Made by a program: the position numbers and the translations under genes
In this document: one piece after another, positions 35,404 to 49,400 of the stretch
How positions within the stretch are numbered: the first letter of the stretch is position 1
Layout of the letters: every line of letters starts with the position of its first letter
NCBI RefSeq assembly: GCF_030704535.1
Contig: NC_081807.1
Span: forward strand, 9,636,001-9,700,000
From: Vitis vinifera
Lineage: Eukaryota > Streptophyta > Magnoliopsida > Vitales > Vitaceae
Reading direction: 5' to 3'
Length of the DNA stretch: 64,000 bases
The notes under the pieces: generated by a model
Database searches by the model: none
What the model saw: only the letters and a program-made list of their open reading frames with translations
Told to the model about the DNA's origin: nothing

Positions 35404-37310
35404 TAAATAAATAAAACAAAGGTGGTGATAACGTGTATGGCCATGCATGGCCTGTAGTATTTAAGATGAACATCCATCAATAGAGATCATTAGCAAACGA
35501 TAATGGTGGATGCTCACTAGTAGAGGAAATCACTATATTCAAAGAATGAGAAAGAAAAAGGTTCGTCGGCGACAAGAATTCGACGTTTAAAAGCTTCCAA
35601 AGTACTGTAAAAGGATTCGTGAGTAGTGTAGCCGTAGAAGATGAATAAGAAGCAGTGCATGGGGGTTAGTGACGAGCTTGAACGCCATGACCAAATTCTA
35701 GAATGCAATGTCGATGTCTAAGAAGTCTAGTTCCAACTACTAAAACCTACAACTTAATCAGTGGAAGACCGACCACCTGAAGTCATATTCAATGCAATAG
35801 GTTAAGGTGTGCCTTAGGCAACAAATGAAAGGGCTATTACAGAAAATGGGATGATTGATGAGAATAAAGGCTTAGAAAAGTGTAGGTAGAACTATATGTT
35901 GATGTTTAAAATTGATGAGTTCATGTGTGTTATTGGACTACCAAAAGGGTAAGGCTATAGTAGGGGATGGGATAGTTGACTTGGCTAATGAAGTATATCT
36001 CGGGCAGCCAAAAAGATAGTTACAGTATGAGAGATCAAACTGCTAATGTGGGCTGAGTTGATATGGTCTTGGGCAGCTGAAAAGTGGGTTGAAGCAAAAG
36101 AGAACAGACGACTTGATGGGGGTTGATTTGACATGCCTTGGGCAGCTAGAAAAGTGGGTATGGTTATGATAGGGAAGCACAATTGACTACGTGTGTTGAG
36201 GTGGTCTTGGGTAGCCAAATGAATGGGTTACAGCAGGAAGATGAGACTACTGGTGATGGTTGGGTTAAAGTATGTTTTGGGGTAGCTAGGATATAAGTTG
36301 TAACAAGGGAAAATGGTTAATGAGTGAGAGGAATGGGGAAGCTAGGCTAACAACCTATGGAGACTATTGATGGATGGTTGATGCATGAGTTAGTTTAAGG
36401 TGTGTTTGACATGTTTTAAATTATATGAAAGCTAAGTATAAATGTTTTATAAAAGCATACAAGTTGCACATTGTTTTTTATTTGGAAAATTAATTTATTT
36501 CATGTTTTGAAGTATGAACTTTAATAGCATATAGACTTTATTTATGATTCATGATATACTAGAAATAATTATTATTTTGGCATGTTTATTATAAAAAAAA
36601 TAATGCATTTAGTTTTATATTTTAAGACATGAATTAGATAGTCATAATAAACTCAAATTTTAATTTTGTTTTTAGTTCATAAAGTATTAAAAGGAGAATT
36701 GCTTTGATATATTAATAAACTCAAATCTTTATTTTGATTAATGATTCCTGAGATGTGAAAAAGGAAAATTATTTTATCATAAAAGAAATCTTAGAATATA
36801 TATTTAATAACCTTAACATATTATTTCTCAATTTAATCGTTTAATAATCTTGATTAATACCTCGATTTCTATCATTTCTAAGATAAAGTTAACAAAAATA
36901 CTTGAATCTTATTAAATCATTCTTAAAAAAAAATAAAAAATCATTCCAATTCATTATCAAACCCTTATTGTACTTCATATTTTTAAAGAAAATGAGACCA
37001 ATTATTATTTAATTTAAATCATGAATTTACTTGTGAGAATTAAGGTTTTAGAATTCTAAACAAACCCAAATATGTCATAAATCAATAAAAAAAAAATGAA
37101 GTCTTAAACTAAGAATTAAGGATCACTGCAAACACAGTTTGAATCCACGTAATCTTTCCAAAATATCTCATTGAAAATCCAAAAAACTAGTGATCGACAT
37201 AGTCTCAGTAGACCATCAATAAGAGCTTAAAAACAACTTAGTAAATTACTACAATTGCACACTAAAGCATCAAAGGATATAGAAGGGCAATCCTAGATGG
37301 AATGTGCCTA
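35404..37310. other. Unassigned stretch with a ~70-bp minisatellite
   Basis: The core TTGGGCAGCCAAAAAG-like motif recurs near 36002, 36073, 36140, 36210 and 36281, giving five degenerate units of 67-71 bp with shared GTGGGTT and GGTTGA words. The remainder (36400-37310) is AT-rich and featureless. The small frames here have no family resemblance. Confidence 0.55.
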
Positions 37311-37324
37311 GATGACAAAATATA

Positions 37325-40300
37325 GGGTCTATAGGAGCTCTTATTATGGAGGAGTATATTCTCAAGATGCGAGGTTTAGCCGACAACCTTAACTCCATTG
37401 GTCAAGTCATTACTGATGAAGATTCGTTTCTTTACATTCTTGCTAGATTTGGTCCAAAGTATGAGTCTATTGTTGTCAATCTTACTTCAAGAAATGATTG
37501 TCTTACTCTTCAAGAGGTTCAATTTGCCTTACAGATCCATGAAATGAGAATTCAGCATTAGTTGGCCTCTTTGCCTATTAATTTACAAATTTCTCCTTCT
37601 GTTAATACCGCTTATCGCAAAATCCTTTCCTGATGAATATAACAATGTCAATAGTGGTGGTAACTTTCAGTTTCGTAGTCGTGGTGGTAGAGGTCGTACT
37701 TGTCCTAACAATGGTGGTTTTGGTCATGCCAACAAACCAATTTTTCAAATCTATGGAAAGATTGGTCATGTGGCTGCTAAATGTTATGGAAGGCTTGATA
37801 TTAGCTTTTTAGGTATTGATTCGATCAATTCTGTTAGCTCCTCAAGGCAGACCAATGTTGTTTTCACCTCCAACTCTACATATCATGAGTGGTATGACGA
37901 TAGTTGTGCAACCAACCATGTCACTATTGATATGAACAATCTGAATATCAAGGCAAATTACATGGGCAACGAAAAGCTTATGGTTGGTAATGGTTCTAAA
38001 CTTACTATTTCTCATGTTAGAAATTCCTTTTTACCTTGCAAAAATTCTTCCAAACCTCTTCTCCTTAATATCATCCTACATGTTTCACACATTACAAAAA
38101 ATCTCCTTAGTATTTCTCAATTTACAAAAGATAATAACGTTTTGATTGAATTCTATCATGACTATTGTCTAATCAAGGACAAGGCTTCCAAGAAAATTCT
38201 GGTGGAGGAAGCTCTTAGGAATGGTCTCTATCAACTTGATCTTCCATAGTCACAGTCTTCACAGTTCAAGTCTTTTATACAACAAGTCTTTGTTCCTGTT
38301 TAGCTATCCCATTGTGTCTCTGAAGTCAATAAATGTCCATTTGATTCTGCAACATGTAATATAGTAGTTTGTGATTCGGATGTCAATGTTTGGCATCAAA
38401 AGTTAGGACATCCTTGCAATTTTGTGTTGTCTCATGTCCTAAAATATGTATAAATTCCATTTCAGCTTAATAAAATCAGTTTTGTTTTGCTTGTAAACTT
38501 GGAAAATTACATCAAATGCATTTTTCTTCTTCTGAATCAAAGACTACACATCCATTCCAAGTTGGTCACTCAAATATTTGGGGACCTTTGCACACATTGT
38601 CAATATATGATTATCAATATTACATTCACTTTGTTGATGACTTTACTCAATATACTTGGATATATCCTATAAAGGCAAAATTTGAAGCTCATACTATCTT
38701 TGTTCGGTTTAATACCTTCATAGAGAGACAGTTTAATCAGCAAATAAAGTGTTTTCAAATAGATTGGGGATGTGAATACAAATCTCTCCTACCTATTCTC
38801 TTTTGTTTAGGCATTCAATTTACACATCCTTGTCTTCACACTCATCAACAAAATAGTAAAGCTGAAAGAAAACATATGCACGTTGTTGAGATGAGTTTGT
38901 ATTTACTTGCTAATGGTTCTTTGCCATTCAAATTCTGGTGGGATGCTTTTGTGTCTTCAACGTTCACCATCAATAGATTACCAACTCCATTAATTGGTCA
39001 TATTTCTCAATTTCAAAAACTGTTTGGTCATGTTCTTGATTATAGCTTCCTCAAGGTGTTTGGATGTGCATACTTCCCTTACTTATGTCTTTATAACAAT
39101 CATAAGTTTCAATACAAATCAACTAAATGTCTTTTTTTTTGTTATAGTCCCTACCACAAGGGTTATAGGTGTTTTAGTCCTTCTGGTCGTTTATACATTG
39201 TTCACATGGTCAACTTTAATGAACAAGAATTTCCATATTCTGAGTTGTTTTCCCCTCAGTCTTCTTCTTTTACTTGTCCTGTCCAACAACTGGTTCTTCA
39301 TGTATTTCCATTGGATGATCCTAGTCTAGATTCCACTCACGTTTAAGACAACAGTCATGCACCACACTCTTAGTCTTTTTCTCCATCATCTCCTCCAAAA
39401 TCCTTAGTTCTTGCTTTTCACCCTCTCCTCCTATCTTTGTTCACTTACTAGCTTAGCCTCTTTATCCAACTCATCCTCTCAATTTCTTAACCAACACACA
39501 TCCTATGGTTACAAGATCCAAAAATGGAATTTCCAAACCTAAATTGTATGCTACCATAATTCCAACATGTGATTCTATTATAGAACCTACTATTGTCTCA
39601 CAAGCTTTATTCGATCCTCATTGGAAGTTTGCTATGAATAGTGAGTTCAATACTTTAATTCAGAACAACACCTATACACTAGTTCCTTTTTCTTAGGATA
39701 TGCATATTGTGAGCAACAAATGGGTGTCTAGAACCAAATTTAAAGCAAATGGCACTGTAGATTGTTTTAAAGCTAGACTTGTCGCAAAAGGGTTTCAACA
39801 AACTCTCAGTGTTGATTACTTTGAAACTTTCAACCCCATCATCAAGCCTTCTACCATTAGAATTGTGTTTACCTTGGTTGTCACTCATCAATGGAGTATA
39901 CAACAAATTGATGTCAATAACGCGTTTCTTAATGGAGATTTACAAGAAATAATTTATATGGCACAACCAGAAGGTTTTGTTGATCAAGAAAAGCCTATTC
40001 ATGTGTGCAAGCTTGTCAAGGCTTTGTATGGTCTTAAGCAAGCCCCCAGGGCTTGGTTTGAGAAACTTAAGAGTTTCTTAGTTCAATAGGGTTTTCAAGT
40101 TTCTAACTCACATACCTCGTTATTCTTTTGCAAGAAACAGAGCAAATTACTTATGGTCCTTATTTATGTGGATGACATTTTGGTCATAGATGATGACTCT
40201 ACAATGATCTCCCAAGTAATTATTGATCTTGGTAATCAGTTTACATTGAAGACACAAGGAGAGGTGAATTATTTTCTTGGCTTTGAGGCATGCACAAATT

Positions 40301-41270
40301 CTACAAGCCTAGTTCTTACCCAAACTAAGTACATTCATGATTTATTAATCAAAACAAACATGAACTCTTCTAAGCCTTGTTCTAATCCCATTTGTCTAAA
40401 TCAAAAACCCGCATTAAATAATAGCAAGTCTTTTGATCTCCCTTCTCTTTATCGAAGTACAATTATGGCTCTACAATATGTTATGACCACCTAACATATC
40501 ATTTGTAGTTAATAAACTCAATCAGTTCGTCCATGCTCCCACAAATAATCATTGGTCTACTTGCAAACGGATTCTTCGATATCTTCAAGCGATGAGTACT
40601 ATTGGACTTTAGTTTCATCTTGCTTCCAAAGTGCTCCTTAAAAGGGTTTGTTGATGCAAATCTGGCCAGTAGTCTTGATGATAGATGTTTTACTAGTGGC
40701 TATTATGTTTTTCTTGGTGGTAATTTAATCAACTGGAGTTCTAAGAAACAACAAGTTGTTGCAAGAAGTAGTACTAAGTCAGAGTATTGTGCTTTAGCTT
40801 CTGCTACTACAAAATTAATTTGGATTTGGTCTTTTGTTTCATGAGTTTGGTATTTCTCTTGAAAAATCCTTAATATTATGGTGTGACAGCATTGGTACTG
40901 TTGGATTAGCCTCAAACCCTGTTTTTTCATGCCATAACTAAACATATCGAGATTGATGTTCATTTCGTGCGTGAGAAAGTGCTTTGCAAGGAAGTGGATG
41001 GTCATTATATTCCCTCTGAAGAGCAAACAACTGATATTTGTACTAAGCCTTTGTCTGTTTCTCGTTTTCTTTTTTAGTGTAACAAGCTTTCACTTAGCAC
41101 CCTCGTTTAGCTTGTGGGGGGTGTATGAGTGATGTAACTAATTGATTCTTTTCTTTAAATATCTTTAATAGAATTCTTCTTGTAACAACTACATATAATA
41201 ACAGACAGTTGTATATAATAACAAATCTAATAAAGAATCCTCATTTCGACCAAATCTTTTTCTTTCTCTA
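37325..41270 (+). pseudogene. Ty1/copia retrotransposon on plus, 5'-truncated and decayed
   Basis: Starts in Gag (MEEYILKMRGLADNLNSIGQ, 37346). The zinc knuckle at 37741 has lost its first two Cys (FQIYGKIGHVAAKC). The protease motif reads DDSCATNH in place of DSGA. The integrase frame 38516-39346 has HSNIWGP where the first catalytic Asp is expected, and keeps Asp in DWGCEY and Glu in KAERKH. Reverse transcriptase spans 39505-40494 with YVDDI at 40165. RNase H is at 40640-40920 ([23 protein letters not shown]). Multiple stops and shifts separate blocks. A polypurine run GTGGGGGG near 41113 precedes a probable 3' LTR starting TGTATGAG. No 5' LTR is seen. It differs in family from the minus copia at 32-35 kb. 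Confidence 0.87.
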
Positions 41271-42160
41271 AGTCTAATAAGCTCTAAATAATTTTTTTTT
41301 ATTTAAGTTCCAAGTGAGAGATATATTTATAATAGGCATATGTTTATAATTAAAGTCACAAGAGAAGAAAAAAAATTAAATTAAGATAAATTGATTACCA
41401 TTAAAAATGTAAATTTTTTAAAAATTTCATCACTATTGACATTATCCACTTATTGGAAGATAATTTAATTTAAATAAATTTATGTACTCTCAATCACCTT
41501 CTAATTAATCAACATAATATCATAAAATAAAGTTAAGATTTTTTTTTTAGATTTAAAGGGTGAATTTATAATTTTAAAATTTTAAAAATTAGAAAAAAGT
41601 AAAACACTTAAAAAGTCTATTTATAAAAGCACAAAGCCTTAGAATTATATATCCATCAAATAATAATAAGGAATAGGCATTCGAGGGTGCAAGAAAAGAA
41701 AAGACACTTGAATAACAATAAAACCAAAATAAAGGAATAATAATAAATATAAAAACTAACCCAATTTGGTAATTATTTTTTAAAACGGTTCTAGAAAATA
41801 ATTTTTAAAAATTGTTTTTCAATGTTTTGTAAAACAAAAGTCTGTTTGAGAACTTAAAATGATTTTAACTTGTTTTTAATATTTTTTAAATACGTTTTAA
41901 AAATGACTTTAATATCTAGTGCTTTATTTTTTTAATCATTTTACATGTTTGTATAATTATTTTCTAAAACAACCCTCATAAAAAAATAAAAAACAACTAA
42001 AATGTGTTATCCATAAACACTTTATTTTTTGTTCTTAAGAACAAAAAATAGGAAGTAGTTTATGGTTACCAAATGTATTTTCATGTTTTTTTTTGTTATG
42101 GAGAATAGAAAACTATTGCCAAACACACCCTTAAATTCATAATACTTTTGATTATAAGAA

Positions 42161-42243
42161 TGCATTTGATAAGAATTCTAAAAAGTGTTTTTAACTTTTA
42201 AACATGTTATAAACACTTTTTAAAATTATTGTCAAATGCATTC
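42161..42243. repeat. Near-perfect inverted repeat (small MITE-like hairpin)
   Basis: GAATGCATTTGATAAGAATT on the left pairs with AATTATTGTCAAATGCATTC on the right, with AAAAAGTGTTT/AAACACTTTTT between them and a short loop. A diverged third arm follows at 42247-42285. Confidence 0.75.
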
Positions 42244-42589
42244 TAAAAGTACATTCGACAATAATTTTAGAAAGTGTTTATAACATTTTTAATACTTAAA
42301 AAATAAAATATTTTAAGTTCTAGAAATACTATAAACAATTCATAAAACCAATACCAAAGGTACTCTAAATTTATAATTAAAATATTTTTATATTGGCTTT
42401 ATTTTAAAAAATCCATAATTCTACTACAAACAAATACCATAAAATAGCATATCACCCCCACCCAAAAATTTGACAAAAACCACAAAAAGCAACTAAAGAT
42501 TTTTTTTTTTCTTTTTAATGCTATGTTTGATTTATAGAAAGTTTGAAAGAAAAAATAGAAAAAAATAAATGAAATGGGAAGGTAAAAAA

Positions 42590-42594
<5 letters not shown>

Positions 42595-42669
<75 letters not shown>
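42595..42669 (+). repeat. TA microsatellite (~75 bp)
   Basis: An uninterrupted TA run, the longest simple repeat in the window. Confidence 0.95.
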
Positions 42670-42673
<4 letters not shown>

Positions 42674-43463
42674 TTTAGTAATCTATGAAAAATAATGGAA
42701 AAAAAAGATAAATTATTGAGGAATAAAAACGAGGAGGAGATTTTTTTCTTTACTTTTTATTTTTATATTATCAACAAATAAAATATTTTTTTTCTTTTAA
42801 TTTTTTCATAAACCAAATATAACTTTAAATAAAAATAAATAAAATTAAATTACAAAGACCTTTTAAAAACTGTTTTTTATTTTCTATTTTTAAAAATTGA
42901 AAATATAATATTTTTAAATAATATCTTTTAGTTATTTTCGTATGGTTATTTTAAGAAATAATTATATAAATATGTAGAATAATTAAAAATAAAATATTAT
43001 GAATAAAAGTTATTTTTAAAATATATTTAAAAATAGGTTAAAAATATTTTAGGTTTCAAAACATACTTTTGCTTTGCAAAATTGAGAGAACAATTTTTTA
43101 AAGTTATTTTCAAAAACTATTTCAACTTTCATTTTATAAAAATCAAAAAATTATTTTTAAAAACCATTTTTAAAAATTGTTTTTAAAAACCATTTTTCAA
43201 AAATTGTTTTCGACCCACTGCCCATGGATATTTTCCTAAGAAAGTAGGTCTGGAAGCTTTGTCATCCACCAGCCATAAAGTTGTTATATAAAAATAAAAA
43301 ATGGAATAAAATAAATAAAATAAGATGACAGCAGACTCGGACTAGAAAGGCGACCAGATTCATTTGGCTGCCCTCTTATCATAATCCCTTCTTTACTTCA
43401 CCCTGTAACCACTGCCGGAGCCTATCAGGATTCAGAACTCACCATTTCTTCGCCGGTCCAGCC

Positions 43464-46400
43464 ATGGCCGCCGCGCGACTCGCCGTCATCGCCAATCCGT
43501 TCCTCTCCTTGAACCGGATATCTCAAGTTCGCAGTCTACGCTGCAACAATGGAGTCTCACTGTCAGTCTCAAAAAGGCTATTCACTTGCAGGGCTCTCCA
43601 CAACCCTCAGCTCCACGTCAAAGAGCAAGGACAGCCTGAAACTCTTGACTACAGAGTCTTCTTCCTTGATTCGTCTGGAAAAACGGTTATTCGCTTGCTT
43701 TATCCCTGTGTTTTCATCTGTTTGGTTGCCTAGAAAGTAAAATCGAGTGTTTGATTGGTTTGGTTGAATAGATGCATTGCTTCTTTTGTCTTCGATCGTT
43801 TTCCATTTTAGTGTGTTTTTAATTTTCTGACATAATGTTGTAAAGGCTCTCTCTTTTGGTTGGCTAGAAAGTGTGGTAGAAATAAACAAAAGATGAAGTA
43901 TTGGATTTGTTTGGTGAAGGAGATGCAGTACTGTTTCTCCGTTGATGTTCCATTTTAATGTTTAGTTTAGTTTAGTTTTTTTTTTTTTTTTTTTTTTTAA
44001 ATAATTTTTTATTTATTTAATTTTATTTTCTGAAAAATGTATGAAAATGAAAGAAATTTAAATTTTGAATCCGGAACTTTTTTATGATTTATTTTGCTTT
44101 TATCTGTTCATGCCTGGCAAGTGACAAATAACGAGATTCTGAATTTTCTTTTCCTCCATTTTATTGGCAACCAAACCGCTGTTTAAGGTCTGTGGGAAAA
44201 TGAGGAAAGGAAAATTTTGATATCTAGGATTGTCATGAGAATACAAATGCCTCTAGGCCCTCCACTCAACTGAGTTGTTTAGGCTATTGGTAGGATGCGG
44301 TTGCTGGTTTTTGACTAAGCCTTGTTTCCCTTTGGTTGTATTGTATATGTCATGTGTACTTTTTTATATTGATACAAACTTCATTTGCCCATCAAAGAAA
44401 AAAAACTTTTCCTCAGTTTGGTTGTTCTCTCGTCAACAGAACCGACTGATATTTGTTACCTATTTGGTTATGTCTGTTAGTTGTTTGATGATCAGAATAT
44501 GGTTCTTTGTACTTTGTCATGTCTATAGTTTGGAACTTTCATAGAGAGGTGTGGCCTGCAACAATACAATTCTAACATAAATGTAACTAGATCTATGGAT
44601 GATTTGAACTGTGGTTCACAAAATGCAATCTTTTAGTGTTGGACCAAAAAATCAAATTTTGTTCTTGAAGCTAGGCCAAAATCCACTTTTATTCTCATTT
44701 ATGGAATGACTTTTGATCCATCTGTTTGGGCTAAAGTGCCATCTTCTAATTTCATGAGTGCTCTCATCACTTGGTGAACAGCTAATGGACTTGGTTGAAT
44801 GATAGAATAAAATATCGACATTGTGATTCCTTGCATTATCTCATAGATAGTGAATGTGTATCATCCCCATTTTGCTAAGCTCTTTGGTAGTAATTTTTTT
44901 ATTTATTCTTTTGATAGGTAAGTTTTTGTCCCCATTGGGACTTATACCTGGCAGTAAGTTTTCTATATTTGCTATTGACAAAAAAAATCATCTCATGGAA
45001 TGTGAAAAGCTATTCCTCCATGGAGCTATCGATCTTCCTTATTTCTTTAGATGAGTAGTTTCTTGAAAGTTTCCAACTATAATAGCAGTAAATTTGGTCC
45101 TAAGTGTTCAATCTCATGAGTTGTTTGTTTGTTTGTCAGCATCTTTCATTAGCTTTTGTCCAACTACTCTCTTCATATAATTTGTGAACTTATCCTACTC
45201 CTTCTATAGGATTAGGGTCAAGCTGACATTAAGATCACTAAATTTGCCATGTAACCTACTGAGAGACCAGTTGTCATTCACCCTGTTTATTTTCCATCTT
45301 CTAAAAAGGCTATCTCTATGTTTGACTCAAAATTAGTATCGTAATCAATTTGTTACATTCCACCAAAAAGAGTATTGATATAATTACAAGTGCTTATGAA
45401 ATCCTACATTAGGAATATATATGTATGAGTAAAAAACTTGACTAATCATATCCTAGAGATCAAATGTTAGAATTGTCCTGTGTACTCTGGTTAGCTAGCT
45501 CTGTTGGTGCTTTTAATATATTCTCTTTATTTGCCTATTGAAAAAAAATGTTGGATTAGTTGCAATGGAACATAGATGATCATTTTAACAAAAAACACTA
45601 TCTTCGTAACTCAAATTGTAGAAGAGGATTATTCTTCCAAATAATCTTCTACAGCTTCAAGAGATTTTTCTTAACAAAATTCAAAGATGTTAATGGACTA
45701 AAGTACACACAAAAATCCTTATTTAGCAAGTTAAACTAGAAGCTTGTTGCATTTGAACTAAGATTGATCTGTTTCATTAAACACTAAGTTTCAGTAGTCT
45801 AATCACAAAAAAGATTTTTTTCCCTCACATTGCTTAACGATTTTTTTACAATAAAGGTTTCCCCTTGGCATGATCTACCACTGCACTTGGGTGATGGCAT
45901 TTTCAATTTTATTGCGGAAATACCCAAAGAATCAAGTGCAAAGATGGAGGTTGCAACTGATGAGCCGTACACTCCAATAAAGCAGGATACAAAAAAGGGA
46001 AAGCTTCGATACTATCCGTAAGATTTGCTGTTTCACTTTATATTTTTGCAGAGTTTTTATTTGTTCATATTTAGGTGTTTGTTTTAGTTACCATCATTCA
46101 AATGCAATGATATCTAAGGTTAGCTGTTTAGTGAAAATGTGCAATTGGTCTACCAAATATGGTGGTATATGTGGAAATAGGCATGTGGTGGGATTTGAAA
46201 TAGCTAGTTCCTATATGGAACTTTTGGGAAGGAATTGATCCATGTTAATGACATAGCTACATCTTCTAGCAATCATCTAATCAAGTGACCATGATTTTTC
46301 TACCATATGCTGCTGATTCACAGTCTACAATAGTGTTCTCTATATTTTTTTTTTTTCCTGAAACTGAAAACTGAAAGGTATTATTAGGCGAGACAAAAAG

Positions 46401-49400
46401 GATGTAGAACATGAGAGATCCTTTACAAAAAATAAAACAGGAAAACAGAACAAAGCCCAAAGAGCATATGCAGAATGCATACCCTCCCAAGGATTGTTTG
46501 GAATAGAATCTCCCTAAGAAAGAGACAGGAGTTCTAGCTTCCCTCTTTGCCAACATGTCTGTCTCTTTCTTTGGTGATGTAGAGCTCCACAAGGATGAAC
46601 CTCCCATATGGGCCATGTCTCTAGATATGTGAAAGATCCTGTTCATCGAATGAGCATATCGCAAGATACCTCTGACCTGCTTTTGATATGTTCATTTCCA
46701 GATTCCCTTCCATCATCAGTTCTTCTGTCCCTAAAGAAAGGGCCTCTTTTTGAGGCCTTTAAATAAGAGTAGCATTTTGGATTCAATAGTCAGGATAGTT
46801 GAGTTTTCTCTGCATTACTTTTGTTCTTTTTCTCCCTCATATGACTGTGCCCTAGATTTATTCATTTATGCAACTGGCTGAAGACAATAGGCATGATAAA
46901 TATCCTGCTTGAGAAATAACTAAATATTTAACCTGTTATTTGTAGGCTGCAGCCTTTAGATCACCACTATAAATCCTAATTAACTGAGGTTGTGGAGGTT
47001 AAGGAAAAATGTTAGGCTGTGTAGACAGCATGTTTGTCAGTTAACCTGATAACTTTGAGAAGTTAGGGGAAAAACTTCCCAACGTAACAGCATGAAACAC
47101 TTTAACTGGCTTTATCTGTTCTTACTTTTTCTAATAGGTAAACAAAAGTTTATTCTATAAGCACCTAAAATAGGGAGCACAACACAGGTACAGGTGTACA
47201 TGAATCACCCAATAAACAAAATATTCAAGTCAAAGAAAAATAGGACTCCTCATCCCTTAAGGGTCATCCATTTCATTAATATAGTAATAATATTCTACAC
47301 ATTCATAATATTTACATTAATCTAAAACATGAATCCATAGTCTTGACTAAGAATTGACCACTATTCTTCTCACTCAACTAAAATTATGTCATTTATGAGA
47401 AATATATGGCATAACGATAGGGTCTCAATACCCACCCTTGATGTAGGCCTGCTCTATTGAAATTTCACTTGTTTTTGCTCCAATTTCCTCATACAATATT
47501 GTATTTCTTTATGTGTTTGTGATCAAATGATCACGAGATCTAATTGAAAATTTCATTCCTTAAAATTACTTTCTAATTCATTTTCTATCTGTCTCAGCTA
47601 CAACATAAATTGGAATTATGGATTGCTTCCACAAACATGGGAAGACCCATCTTTAGCAAACTCTGAAGTTGAAGGGGCATTTGGTGATAATGATCCAGGT
47701 ATACTGCTATATACTTTGTTTATAACATTTGAACTGCCCAATAGTTTTATGGACTGCTGTTTTACTTGACTAGCTGACAAATTGAATATCTATTGATATT
47801 TTCTTCAATTTGTAGTTGATGTTGTTGAGATTGGAGAAAGTCGAGCAAAGATTGGCCAGATTCTCAGGGTCAAGCCTCTGGGTGCTTTAGCTATGATTGA
47901 TGAGGGGGAACTTGACTGGAAAATAGTTGCAATTTCATTGGATGATCCAAGGGCTTCCCTTGTGAATGATGTTGATGATGTTGAGAAGCATTTCCCGGTA
48001 TGTCTTTTTCTTCCTATGGCTTTGTTCTTTCTTCTACAAACTATTTAATTATGTCAGAATATTGTTCAGTTTGGAGTATAATGTAATAAAGTAATAATGT
48101 GTTTTTCCAATTCCTTCAATTGATAGCAACTATGTAATTTGTAATGAAACTATGATTTTATAATCATTCTACTGGTTATGGAGTGCTTTTTGCTGGAATA
48201 GGAATTGAATTTATATTTTCTTTAGTAGGAAGGATGTGAATTAATGTGGCATTTGTGTATTTAGTCAATTTTTGATAAAACTAGGGCAAATATTGTTTTG
48301 GATAAAAGCGGAGTGATTTAAAATGGACATGGGTCATTTTGTCTTTGGAGTATCTGGGTGCCTCAGTTTGTTTAATTATAAAAATTGTGTACAAGATATC
48401 TCATGAAGATACAGCCCTAAATAGACCAAATTATGGATAAGGATTCTGGTAGTTGACCCAAAATAGTTGGAATGAGGCTTTGTTGAGTTCTCTTTCACAT
48501 TTTTGCATGATGCAACTAAATTTTAGTTGTTTGATTGAACAGTATGGTAGTTGAGCTTCTATAAACCTAGATAATCTTCCTGGTAGGTCTGCTTATTGTC
48601 CATACACTGTCCACATCTCTCTCCACAAACCAATGCCAAATTTGTCAGAGAATCTGGATTGATTTGTCAACACATTAATTAGGATTTTTATCATCTGAGC
48701 AAAAGGTTGACCGGTTGAGAGAAGATCACTATTTGATTAGTATTTTCACCAACAATTCATTCCTTATTTAGTGGGCATCTGCAATCATTATATACTTATT
48801 GGATTTTTTTAGAGCAAACTATTTGTCGATTTGTTATTTCCTCAGATGATATGATATTTCTTTATCTAATTCTCTAGAATCGCATCTGAGCTTCTGTACC
48901 ATAATTTTGTTATTATTCTTATCGATTGAAACAACATTACATTGACTTTATGCTTATATCATCTATTAGCCATCATGGAGTGACTACCAACCATACCGGA
49001 TTTGTGACCATGTGACTGTTAAATGGCTTTTTAATCAGTCATTTAAATCGGAAAGAGGGAACTTTTTGAATCAACGGTACTTGAGTCATGGTAAAGCTGT
49101 TGGATAGTATCTTTTGATTTTAGATTCTCAATAAATTAGTAGCTAATAGTCTTCATGTGGCCTGCATAAATTGCTTTATGTACTCCTATAAACTCAAGAG
49201 TTCACTTGAAATCACCCGGTCAATTTATTTCCAGATTAGTATGCATGAAAAATTCACAGAATTTTCCTTAATTCTTTTCTTTGTTTGGGGGTTCCAATGG
49301 TTTTACCATCTAGATTAGATGGGGTGACAAGCTTTAAATAGAAATGCATGAGTTAAAGGTCAAACGATGAGATACACGTTGAGAGAATGCACACAGAATG

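Larger units (their letters stand above)
41270..43380. other. AT-rich repeat field upstream of the pyrophosphatase gene
   Basis: Contains dispersed Tourist-like copies (about 41759-42131, ending CCAAACACACCC before TTAA; and 42840-43210). It also holds a hairpin at 42161-42243 and a TA microsatellite at 42595-42669. No coding frame is supported. Confidence 0.55.

Noticed and set aside
46281..46664. Minus frame of 127 residues in pyrophosphatase intron 2
   Set aside because: It might be a LINE remnant, but no motif was clear enough to call.
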